Notes under the pieces: model-generated
The model's input: only the letters and a program-made list of their open reading frames with translations
Database searches by the model: none
Told to the model about the DNA's origin: nothing
Translations under genes and position numbers: made by a program
Shown here: piece by piece, positions 22,461 through 32,020 of the stretch
Position numbering within the stretch: the stretch's first letter is position 1
Layout: each line of letters starts with the position of its first letter
NCBI GenBank assembly: GCA_023512835.1
Contig: CM042088.1
Span: forward strand, 18,404,986 to 18,468,985
Direction: 5' to 3'
Origin: Taxillus chinensis
Taxonomy: Eukaryota; Streptophyta; Magnoliopsida; Santalales; Loranthaceae
DNA: 64,000 bases

Positions 22461-23774
22461 TCTACCCATTGTAGATGACTTTCCTGATGAGAAGTTGTTT
22501 GAGGTGCATCATCTTCCTTGGTTTGCTGACATAGCAAATTATTTAGCCACCGGGTTCATACCCAAACAGTTAGACTACCACCAGAGAAAGAAATTGGTAG
22601 TGGATGCTAGGAAATACATTTGGGAAGACCCAATTCTTTATAGGAGGTGTCCAGACCAAATCATAAGAAAGTGTGTCCTTGAGGAGGAGGTAGATGACAT
22701 AATTCATCATTGTCATGCATCACATTATGGGGGGCCACTTTGGGGTGCAAAGAACTGTGGCTAAGATCATGCGGTGTGGCTTTTATTGGCCTCACATGGT
22801 GAAAGACACCTATGACTACATCAAAAAGTGCGATAGATGTCAAAGGGTAGGTGGTCTATCTAGGAAAAATGAGATGCCATTAACTGGAATTCTTCCGGTT
22901 GAAATTTTTGACATTTGGGGCATTGATTTCATGGGGCCCTTCCCCAATTCGATGGGTATTCATACATTTTGCTTGCTGTGGATTATGTGTCTAAGTGGGT
23001 AGAAGCTATTCCTACTAGAGTGAATGATGCTAGGGTTGTGACTCACTTCCTTACTAGGAACATCTTTAGCCGTTTTGGGACACCAAGGGCTATAATCAAT
23101 GATGAGGGTAGTCATTTCTGCAACAAATTGTTTAATAAATTATTGAACAAGTATGGTGTCACTCATAGGAAGTCTTTAGCTTACCACCCACAAGCTAATG
23201 GACAAGCGAAGTGTCCAACAGGGAGATTAAGGCCATTTTAGAGAAAACTGTTGGAGCCAATAGGAAAGATTGGTCTCAAAGGCTTGATGAAGCCTTATGG
23301 GCATATAGGACAGCTTACAAGACTCCCATTGGGATGTCACCTTACCGTATTCTATATGGTAAGGCATGTCACTTGCCTGTGGAACTAGAACACAAGGCTC
23401 ATTGGGCCTTGAAGAAGTTAAATTTCAACCCACAAGAGATCAAGGAACTTAGGATGACTCAATTAATTGAGTTAGATGAGCTTAGGTTGGATGCCTATGA
23501 TAGTGCTAAATTTTACAAAGAAAGAACTAAGAAATGGCATGATAGGCAACTCAACAATGAACCTTTAACCTTAGGACAGAAAGTTCTTCTATTTAACACA
23601 AGGTTGAGGTTATTTCCTGGCAAATTAAGGTCCAAGTGGATGGGACCTTTTGTGATAGTTGATAAGAAGCCATATGGGAGCTTTGAGCTCCAAGTCGTAG
23701 ATGGCAAGAAATTTTGGGTGAATGGCAATAGGCTGAAACCTTACTTTGATTCAACTCGAGAGGGAGATAGTTGA
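22461..23774 (+). pseudogene. Athila integrase
   Basis: The HHCC zinc domain ([10 protein letters not shown]...CDRCQR, 22,706-22,845), the core aspartates in WGIDFMGP and INDEGSHF, and the C-terminal block ([44 protein letters not shown]) are all visible in three frames. After YHPQANGQA the expected catalytic Glu codon is lost at 23,206-23,210, where a one-base change also shifts the frame. Other breaks lie near 22,745 and 22,970. Stop at 23,774. No chromodomain is present, as is usual for Athila. Confidence 0.9.
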
Positions 23775-23841
23775 TTCCCTCTCTTTCACCATTGCATGAT
23801 CATCACTGCAAGTCTAGCTACAGACTTTAAATAAAGCGCTG

Positions 23842-23859
23842 ATTGGGAGGCAACCCAAT
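23842..23859 (+). other. conserved short hairpin after Athila pol
   Basis: ATTGGG-N6-CCCAAT forms a 6-bp stem about 70 bp after the integrase stop. I recall a similar GGGAGGCAACCC motif following pol in many plant Ty3 elements, so it is probably a structural RNA signal; the role is unknown. Confidence 0.55.
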
Positions 23860-24524
23860 GTTTATTGCTATGTTGTGTTTTATATTATGTTATTTTCTCT
23901 TATTTGTTTTCTTCAATAAATTTGTTTGCAAGCTAACCATTGTGCAGGAGACTTTGTTCCTTTCTTAGCTAACCATGTGCAGGATGAGCAAATTTTTGGG
24001 TCCTGAACTTGTGGAATTATTTTTAAAGTCAAAGTCAAGGAGCAAGGAGCAAGTGAAGCCCAAAAGTGCTTGAAGATGGGCTCAAACAATTCACGTGCAA
24101 GACTTAAAGATGGTCCATAATGCATAAGCAACTCGGTGGAGAAATTTGGGCCAGTTTGGGCCTGAACGTGAATTTGAACGTGAATTGCCCAATTCACGTG
24201 CACCTTGTTTTGAGTCAGAACTTTCCTGGAATGGTAGATGAAGACCATGTGAATCACGTTTACTCTTGCACGTGAATTGCTATCTGTCATATGGAGGCCC
24301 AAAAATGCAAAATACCGATTTTAGCCCTCCTAGAAGCTTCCTACAATTCACGTGCAGAAGGAAGTATTGCTTGCCAGCGCAGTGGGGACCTACCACCAAA
24401 GTTTGGGACGATTCGACTCGCACGCCAATTCAGCCAATTCACGTGCGAGGGTATTTTGGTCGAACACTCGAAAAGTTAGGGGCACGTGTATCACGCCAAT
24501 TGGAGCCTCTTTCCTTCTACACGC

Positions 24525-24532
24525 TATATAAA
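24525..24532 (+). promoter_or_regulatory. putative internal TATA box in Athila tail
   Basis: GCTATATAAAGGG is followed about 30 bp on by a C/A-rich leader, and at 24,673 by the strong donor CAGGG/GTAAGT. The layout looks like a promoter with a short first exon. No acceptor was assigned. Inference from motifs only. Confidence 0.4.
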
Positions 24533-26213
24533 GGGAGGCCATCTTCAAAGGCTTCCACACCAAAATCACTCCAGATCCGAGTATTAGAGAAGGGAGACGT
24601 CGTCGACTTTGTGGCTCAGGTGCGACGAATGGTGGCCAATGTCATCTACTATTACAGTTTGCCAAACCAGGGGTAAGTATTTTCCTACTCCCTATTTTAT
24701 GCCATGAGGACATAGCATATTTTAAGTGTGGTGTATGGGAGTGACTTGAGCCACTTGCTTGTCTTTTATGTTGTGATTGCATGTTTTATTTATTTGCAAA
24801 AAAAAAAAAAAAAAACAATGGTTTTTAGTTGCATGATTGTTTGAGTTGTTTGATTGAATGATTTGTTTGTAGAGACATGGATATTAAGTATGCAATTTTG
24901 GCTTAAAATTTAATTTTTATGCCACATTAGTATCATGTTGTGATAAGGGTGTTAAAGTAGTTAAAATGTGCTCTGAATTGGTTTAATCATGTCTTTATCT
25001 TTTGAATGATATCACCATGTTTTTGGAGCTGAGTTTTGAATATTAGCTGAGCATGAAATGCTATGATAGACCTAAGTAACCCTTAAAGTTGAGTGAAAAA
25101 AGAAATGAAAAACGAGAACGACTTTCTTTTTAGCCCTTGAGTGTCATTTTAGGGTATGGGTAATAGTTTGATTTGCTACTCTTCTTGCATTCAACATTGG
25201 TTATTTAATGGTAGGAGTCAAGTAAGCATGTGATTACTTATTAGTGCTCAGTGTTTGGTGTGTGGAGTTAGGATGCAAGACCTCTAAGTCATTGTGGATT
25301 GTCTTTGCATTCTTTTCTTTATTTTGTGATATTATTAGAAAAGGTCGTGATATAAAATGTGAAAAAGCCATCACTTAATTGGGAAATGGGATGTGAGACA
25401 TCAATGAATTTCGTCTCTCCTTATGTAGCAAAATGGCAAGGAGTTTGCATTAAAAAAAAATCAGTCTTATTTATGTGTTATGTGAGTAAAAAAAAAAAGA
25501 GTGAATAATCCATCAAGGGAGAGCATAAAATGCAACCTTGTAAGGTTATTATAAAAAAAAAAAAAAGAAAAAAAGATTCGGAGAATAAAAGCCACAATGG
25601 CTTGATGTTTATGTGTGATTGTTTAGATTTGTGAAGCCACATTGGCTGATTTGTGTTTTGTTTTGAGAGTGTTGAGCTCAATTCTTTGGCTCATGTTTTG
25701 TTTATTCAGTTATTAGAATAGCGTGTGAGTTCAAATAAAGTAGAATAGTGAGTGTGTTTTCTTTGATGAGCACAATATGGAACTCTCATGATTGCTTGGC
25801 AAGTACTTAATGAATAGGCGATGGCGAGTGTAGAGATAGAGTTTTCCATCCATTGTTCATTGATAGGTATTGGGCTTGAGAATTATTATATTTGAGTGAG
25901 GCTGCTTATCCTTGGTAAGAACTTAAAGGGAAACTAGGTGCTATTTTATCATGGAATGCTTGCTCATATCTGAAATTTAAGTGGAGATATTGCATGGTTG
26001 TTGGACTAGGGATATGGACATGAATGAACTAAGCTATGACTCATTTTGATGCTTAAATTCCCATTTCATCATGATAGAGTTGCATGCTTAGGAAACCATG
26101 ATTCTCCTTGATTGTTATTTTATTTTTCTTCCGTTTGACTGCGTGTTTATTTTATTTTTGCATGCTTGTATGTTTTTGCTTGAGGACAAGCAATGGTTCA
26201 AGTGTGGTGTATT

Positions 26214-27730
26214 TGATAACGTGCATTTTATGCCGTTATTCTAGTGTTTATTTAGGATGTTTAAGAGCATGATTAGAGCCTTATTGCTTCATATATCATA
26301 TATATTTGCTCTAACCCCTAGGAAGATGCTAGTTGCAAATACATGCGTTTTTAAGCCGTTTTGGCAGATTTTGGACCTCACTTTTGACATAGTAGATGAC
26401 CTCAAACAATTGGCGTGCAAGAAGAAAAGTTGCTTGGAATGATGTCCTCTACCTACCAGAGAAATTTCAGAGCATTTGGAGCTAATTTGGAGTTGCACGT
26501 GAATTCACCCATATCACGTGCAAGCATATTTTTGCCTCTCAGGCCTCTACAGGATGCAAGGAAGCTTGGGGAGAAGTTTGAGCTGATTTGGAGGTGCACG
26601 TGATTTCACCATATCACGTGCAAATTGGCGTGCAGAGATATTTTTGGACCGATCCAATCGTTTTTCCATGCTTGATCATTTGTTCCTGAAGGCCCAAGTC
26701 CAAATTGTGGATGGAAGATAGAGTTTTTAATGTTTCGAGTGTTACTTATCAAAACTACGTCGTTTTGATAGATGGGCTAGGTTACACACCTCAAGGCCCA
26801 TCCAACCTCTATAAATACGAGCATCCACGCCCTCTGCTATGAATGCCTAACCCCCCCTACACGTTTTAGAGAGAGAGAGAGGCTCCACGACTTGGAGGTG
26901 CTCCTTGACCTAGGAGAGCGAGTTCGCAGCAGCCGTCGCGGATTTTGGAGCCTGGATTTGAAGCTTTGCTGTGTCGCGTGATCAAGAAGAAGATGTTTAG
27001 CTTTTCTGCTATGGTTTTGCTTGTAATCATGCGTGAGTAGTCTTTTAATCTAGGGGAGCAATGTAGCCCCCTTGTTGCTTTGCTTTGTGTTTATGAATAT
27101 TGGGTTTTGGATGATTGAGTTTTGCATGTTTTATGAATCTGTTCTTAATTCTATCTTTGGATGTACACCTTGGTATTCTTAGCCCTAGTCTGGGGTGGAT
27201 TGAGATTCATAACTTATTTGTAATTGGTGTGATCATTATCCTTTTGCAAGTATGATTTATTGGCTTTGCATGTTTGTGTGTTTAGATGACCATTCCTGGC
27301 ATACAACTCTTAAAAGGACCTCAATGACCATTTGTTGTCCTTGGCTTGTGTTTAGCATGTTTTCAATCAGACAACCCTAATACCATGAACCAGTAGAGAT
27401 AACATAGGGAGGTGAAATTGTGACCCTAGATGCTTTTAATCCTTGATTCTTAATCCTAAAATCAGTTTACTTTCTTTGTTTATTCAGAAAACCACATAAA
27501 AATTAGATCTTTAGTTTAAAAAAGAAAACTTTTTGTGCCAAGACATTTTATAGAACAAGAGTAATTGGGTGATTTGATTTGAGAACTAGAGAACTAGGCT
27601 AATCCCCGTGGGTTCGACCCCTTTCTTGTCTGCTATTCTTTTAGTGCAAACTTAGGGAATTTATTATTTTGAAGAGAGATTTAACGACGTTAGCTAGCTC
27701 TTTTAGAGAGGCTAAAAATCTTGTCTGTCA
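26214..27730 (+). repeat. Athila 3' LTR
   Basis: The LTR is 1,517 bp, TGATAACG to TGTCTGTCA, paired with 16,694-18,208. TATA box at 26,810-26,817. Directly followed by the duplicated CCTTC. Confidence 0.93.
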
Positions 27731-27735
27731 CCTTC
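27731..27735. repeat. target site duplication CCTTC (right)
   Basis: This is the partner of 16,689-16,693. Five bases is the usual duplication for Ty3 elements. Confidence 0.9.
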
Positions 27736-28718
27736 CTTTGGAACGATGATGATGAGCGTCTTCTGAACCCTTTTCTGCTTTTCCGTAGGAATCGCTCAAA
27801 GGATTTGACAAGAAGGGCTATCTCCTCCTCCTCGTCGAATCAAAATTCTCGAGACATGTCCGTATCATCATTCCTCAGGTATGTTTAGACATTCGTAGCT
27901 TTTAGAGCTACCCCCTTTTCTTTCCGAGCTATTTTCTCATCCCTGTCAGAGTACTTAAACCTGACTTCGTGAGTCCGCAGCTCTACATACAGTTCTTCAA
28001 GGGGAATATACTGCCAGTTTTTGTCTGATTACATCTGGAGTTGTTTGGAGTAGTAGCGATCCGGCAAGGAGCGAAAGAACTTGTCATTGATCTGAGATTG
28101 AGAATAGTGCTCATTGACAGTCTTCAGCTCAAGAATGAGCTTTCCGAATCTCCGATAGATGCTTTCGAGTGATTCGCCCGGTTTATGATTAAAACTCTCA
28201 AACTTCTGTCTGAGAGTGCAGATCACATTCTGCATCTAGGACTGACTCCCCTCATAGAGGATTGTTAGTTTGTCCCAAACGGCTTTTGCTGTCGTGCAGC
28301 CCTGGACGTCTGTGAAAGCCTCGGAATCCAAAGACGATGTAACATAAGCCAGAGCCTTTTCACTAGCGCACTGCCAGGCTCTTTCATCGTTGGTAAGTTC
28401 AGCATCTGTCTTTGGCCTCCTAACTCCATGTTCTCCGATAGTCATCGGAATTGGAATCTCCTGATGAAGACATGGCCACATAAGATGATCATGGCATACC
28501 ATAAACATCTTCATGCGAGCTTTCCACTGGGAGAAAAGCTCAGGTGTGAATTTGGGCGGTTTCGTTAAAGTAAAACCAGAACTCCGTAGTTGAGAAGCGG
28601 CGGCAGCAGCAGGTTGAGGTGGGTCGACATTTTCACTGCTGCTTCGATTCAGGATGGGCTCCTATGCACCTCTGGAGTTAAGGCGAGTGTTGAATAGCAA
28701 ACTGCTTTCTTCGGCCAT
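27736..28718 (-). pseudogene. copia gag, 5' half (stops in frame)
   Basis: Translation starts at the ATG at 28,718 (MAEESSLLFN). The UBN2-type gag capsid region follows: KPPKFTPELFSQWKARM, then ALAYVTSSLDSEAFTDVQGC and AVWDKLTILYEG, then KFESFNHKPGESLESIYRRF and FRSLPDRYYSKQLQM. Single in-frame stops occur at 28,662-28,664 (TAG), just after residue SQS near 28,236 (TAG) and after LQM near 28,027 (TAA). The reading frame runs into the Athila insertion and continues at 16,688. Confidence 0.87.
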
Positions 28719-28766
28719 TTCTGAGATTGAAAGAGTGGGATCTCTACTTAGAACAAAATAGAACTT

Positions 28767-28778
28767 GCTCTGATACCA
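28767..28778 (-). promoter_or_regulatory. copia primer binding site (initiator tRNA-Met)
   Basis: The minus strand reads TGGTATCAGAGC, 2 bp inside the LTR end at 28,781. It matches the initiator tRNA-Met 3' end, as in most copia elements, and shows that 28,781-30,155 is the 5' LTR. Confidence 0.93.
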
Positions 28779-28780
28779 CT

Positions 28781-30155
28781 TGATGGTCCCTTCGAGCCTA
28801 AAGGGGGGGGGGTGAATAGGCTCTTATCAAAACTCTTTTCTTTTTCTTAAGACACAAACACTTATCTAGTTAAGTGATAGAATCACTGCGGAAGATAACC
28901 AGATAGTGGAAGTATTTTGTTTTATTATCACAAGATAAATACAACAAAATAGAAGCAGGACTCTCTTACACTCTGTTTACAAATGAACTCACACACTAGC
29001 CAAATTCTATCTCCAAAGATGAAAACGCTTGTGCATACACAAAATTAGTCTTTTCTTCACTAATGCACATACACTCTCAGTTTTTTATCAATGTACAAGT
29101 ATGAATATTTATACAAAACATTCCTAAGAGACAACCTTGGAACTTGTAGTTCCGGAATGCGTTCAGCACTAACTATCCCTCGGTAATCTCTCTGCCTTGA
29201 CTGCTGCGGTTTGTGGAGCTCAAGATCTTGGGTTCGAAGAGTATAAGTGCGTTTGTGAGTTCCCAAATACAATTAAGGTTGTGTCCACATATCCGGATGA
29301 TCCACGTGTAAGATTCTTCAGGTTCTCAATAAATTTGTCTTACATCGGGACGCCACGAGCTGATAACTTTAAATGCGGTTGAGTTGAAGCAGTATCTTCT
29401 TGGTCCGGTGTAATTTTCCTTACTCCGTAGCTAATGAAGCTCGGAACCTTACTCCGTGTCAGTGATTGCTTACTCCGTATCTATTTGGTACTGGAATCCT
29501 TAGTCCGTGTCAGCGCTTTCTTACTCCGCATGTAAGTTCCTTACTCCTTATGTAAGTTCCTTACACCGGGCGAGTCTTGAAAAGTCTGATGACTTATTCC
29601 GTATCAGCGCTTTCTTACTTCGCATGTAAGTTCCTTACTCCGTATGTAAGTTCCTTACTCCGGGCGAGTAAGATATCCGGATTCCTTACTCCGCATCTAG
29701 TTTCCTTACTCCGTGTGAATAAAGACTCGGATCCTTATTCCGCATCAATACTTCCTTACTCAGCATGTATGAAAGACTCGGACGCCTTACTCCGTGTCTT
29801 CTTCACTTTAGTTCACTTGAGGGGAAGACTTAACTATTTAACTCCATTTCAATCCTTTTGCTTCGTGTGACCTCGTTGACCAAGACTCTTACTCCGCACT
29901 TATCCTTTAAGTTCTTAGTCCGTACGAATGTTCCTTATTCCGTATGTATTTGTGACTTGTTTATTTACCAATTGTTTGACGACACTCACTCTTGTCCGGA
30001 TCAGGATTATGTATCCTGTCCTTAGCTTTGCTCTCACGAGTGCATCTCTGGATTAGTAACATATCTTCTGCAATGATCAAATAAACACAAAAGATCTCAG
30101 ATCAAATTACATAAGGCTTTATCAGCATTATCCAAATTCTGGGTTTGATCCAACA
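28781..30155 (-). repeat. Sirevirus-like copia 5' LTR
   Basis: The LTR is 1,375 bp. On the minus strand it begins TGTTGGATC (30,155) and ends ACCATCA (28,781), the last A/T differing from the intact CCAACA/TGTTGG inverted ends of the copy at 49,744. A run of G before GTGAATAGG near the end is typical of Sirevirus LTRs. A TATA-like TATAAATA lies at 29,113-29,106. About 19 copies of a CGGAGTAAG-like word fill 29,400-29,960, upstream of that TATA box. Confidence 0.9.
29400..29960 (-). promoter_or_regulatory. cluster of CGGAGTAAG-type repeats in U3
   Basis: About 19 copies of a 9-base word occur, roughly half of them perfect, spaced irregularly at 15-45 bp. The plus strand shows CTTACTCCG followed by TATG, CATG, TGTC or similar. 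The cluster ends about 290 bp upstream of the TATA-like box, so it is a candidate enhancer array. Homologous clusters are at 31,660-32,008 and 50,389-50,890. Confidence 0.7.
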
Positions 30156-31304
30156 CCGCCATCGCCGCCAAGGTTGATGCTCTTGGCGCCCAACTCCTCT
30201 CCGCCCTCACCGACTCCTCCACTTCCATGGAACAGAAGATGGACCTAGTCGCCTCGTCCGTCCACTCCTTGTCTACCTCCTTCGCGGACCTGGCACACAC
30301 GATGGCTCGCCCCCCCGTTGCTCCCCGGCGATCTGCCAAATCGGGGGAGAGAGTGTCATCTGATCCTTCTGCTCCTTCTGCATATTCCTCTACTCGTGCT
30401 GAGAAGCGGCCTGCCTCTTCATTGCTTCAGGGAGTTCAAATCCCCAAACGTAGCCGCTTCTCTCAGCCAAGCTCCTCGAGTGCAGCTTTTCCTCCATCCT
30501 CTCATTCCGCAGCTAACACCTTCCTCCCATCATACGCGGCGTGTGACCCTCTTGATGCGGACGGAAGCGTGCGTAAGGCAATGATTTCCTATGCTGCGTC
30601 TACTGCCGAGAGAAGATGTCTCTCTGACCTGTACCCCTTCTCCCCGGACGACATTTGGACCCTTTGTTCGGGGAAAGGCCTCTTTACAATAGACGACATT
30701 GACAACTTCTCTAGGGCTGCTAAAATAGAGATGAGGCTATTTCCATCTCTATACAAGGATGACCACTTGTTTGAAGTTCTGTCGTGCTGGAATGAGGGCT
30801 ATCTTCCCAGTGTAGATATCATTCAGTCCTTTATCGACAAAACTGCTGAGGATAGTAAGCCATGGAGAACTCTCTCAACTATCCTCATTCCGTACCGGAT
30901 CATGTCGCCACATTTCATGATGGTTGTCTTCCTGATTCAGTCCAAACAGATGATTCTGATTGATTCTCATCAGATTGTAGAGTAGTATGTAAGAAAGAAT
31001 CAATGGGAACCACTGTGTCTCAGGTTGACCAAGCGTGAAGAAAGCCGGATTATATGAAGAGTTGGGCATCACTCCTTTGAGACCAACTGAGAAGCTGAAG
31101 GCGACATTCCGGGGCAGGAAGCAAGTGCCACAACAGCCAGATGGAGATAGCTGTGGGGCCTTTGTTTGTTACTTCATCAAGTCATTCTTAAGTGTGGACA
31201 AATCTTGGAGCCAACACACCACTTATTCGATGAAGCAGACAATGGAGCTTAGAGAGAAAGCAGCAACAATGAACTTCAAGTATAGTAAGCCTTATGTACC
31301 ATAA
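30156..31304 (+). pseudogene. Ulp1-like protease ORF of a copia element (5'-truncated)
   Basis: This aligns with the C-terminal half of 51,237-53,975. The order is a helical segment (AKVDALGAQLL...), a Ser/Pro-rich linker with RRSAKSGE and a KRSRFS basic patch, then a C48 (Ulp1)-type domain. That domain has the His in SPHFMMVVF, the Asp in MILIDSHQ and a Gln/Cys block in VPQQPDGDSCGAFVCYF. It ends SKPYVP at 31,304. The catalytic His-Asp-Gln-Cys order is complete, but a stop and frameshift at 30,985-31,035 divide it. Ulp1 family enzymes cleave SUMO or related modifiers. The 5' part is missing because the copia element on the other strand ends at 30,155. Confidence 0.78.
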
Positions 31305-31436
31305 TGAAAATCTTGTATAAAGGCTGAATTGTATTCTGTTGCTGATAAATGAAAATGGTTGTGATGTGTATTCTGTATGTTATCTTTTTGCGCTGCTTAC
31401 CAGATCAGATTACAAAGGGTTTGGGCATATCCATAA

Positions 31437-31447
31437 TTGGGGGAGAT
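31437..31447 (+). promoter_or_regulatory. copia polypurine tract
   Basis: TTGGGGGAGAT lies directly before the LTR start TGTTGG at 31,448. The identical tract occurs inverted at 51,097-51,107. The stretch 31,305-31,436 between ORF and tract has no gene. Confidence 0.85.
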
Positions 31448-32020
31448 TGTTGGATCAAGCCCAGAATTTGGATAATGCTGATAAAGCCCTATGTAATTTG
31501 ATTTGAGATCTTTTGTGTTTTGTCTTTAATCATTGCAGAAGATATGTTATTAATCCGGAGATACACTCGTAAGAACAAAGCTAAGGACAAGATACATAAT
31601 CCTGATCCGGACGAGAGTGAGTGTAGTCAAACACTTGGTAAATAACAAGTCCCCCATACATGCGGAGTAAGGATGTGCTAGTACGGAGTAAGCCATCCGA
31701 TCCTTTAAACTCGCACGGAGTAAGAAACTCGTACAGAGTAAGGAACTTACATGCGGAGTAAGGATGTGTTAGTACAGAGTAAGCCATCCGATCCTTTAAA
31801 CTCACACGGAGTAAGGAACTTACATGCGGAGTAAGGAAGCGCTGATACGGAATAAGCACTCCGACCTTCTCATTCACATGGAGTAAGGAAGCGCAGACAC
31901 AGACTAAGGATTCCAGTACCAAATAGCTACGGAGTAAGCATCCGCTGACACGGACTAAGGATTCCAGTACCAAATAGATACGGAGTAAGCAACCACTGAC
32001 ACGGAGTAAAGTTCCGAGTA
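31448..32020 (+). repeat. truncated copia 3' LTR joined to satellite
   Basis: It begins TGTTGGATCAAGCC and follows the family LTR for about 575 bp, including 15 CGGAGTAAG-type words (31,660-32,008). It then passes into satellite near GAGTACGTCACAC. The remaining 800 bp of LTR, with the TATA box, are missing. Confidence 0.85.

Larger units (their letters stand above)
23775..26213 (+). mobile_element. Athila post-pol non-coding tail
   Basis: This is 2.4 kb between integrase and the 3' LTR, where envelope-class Athila elements carry an env-like ORF. No such ORF with signal peptide or membrane segments is seen. The stretch 24,090-24,490 has six CACGTG hexamers. A TATA box and a GTAAGT donor follow (24,525-24,680). 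The rest, to 26,213, is T-rich and intron-like and also occurs at 1-1,542. The sequence before the LTR is a poor polypurine tract. Confidence 0.85.
16694..27730 (+). mobile_element. complete Athila (Ty3) element, 11.0 kb
   Basis: It has two LTRs of about 1.5 kb, a tRNA-Asp-type primer site, gag, protease, RT, RNase H and integrase in Ty3 order, and a 2.4-kb tail between integrase and the 3' LTR. Athila affiliation rests on the RT signature (FRRMPFGLCNAPATFQRCMM) and the gag EEQPWM...FPFSL block. No env-like ORF is found in the tail. The LTRs are nearly identical, implying a recent insertion. Several coding breaks lie at CAG/CTG sites. Confidence 0.93.

Noticed and set aside
24266..24676. 136-codon ORF in the Athila tail as an env-like gene
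   Set aside because: It has no signal peptide or membrane segment, overlaps the CACGTG cluster and TATA box, and shows no similarity I recognise.
29400..29960. CRISPR-like array
   Set aside because: The repeat is only 9 bases with irregular spacing and lies within a eukaryotic LTR.
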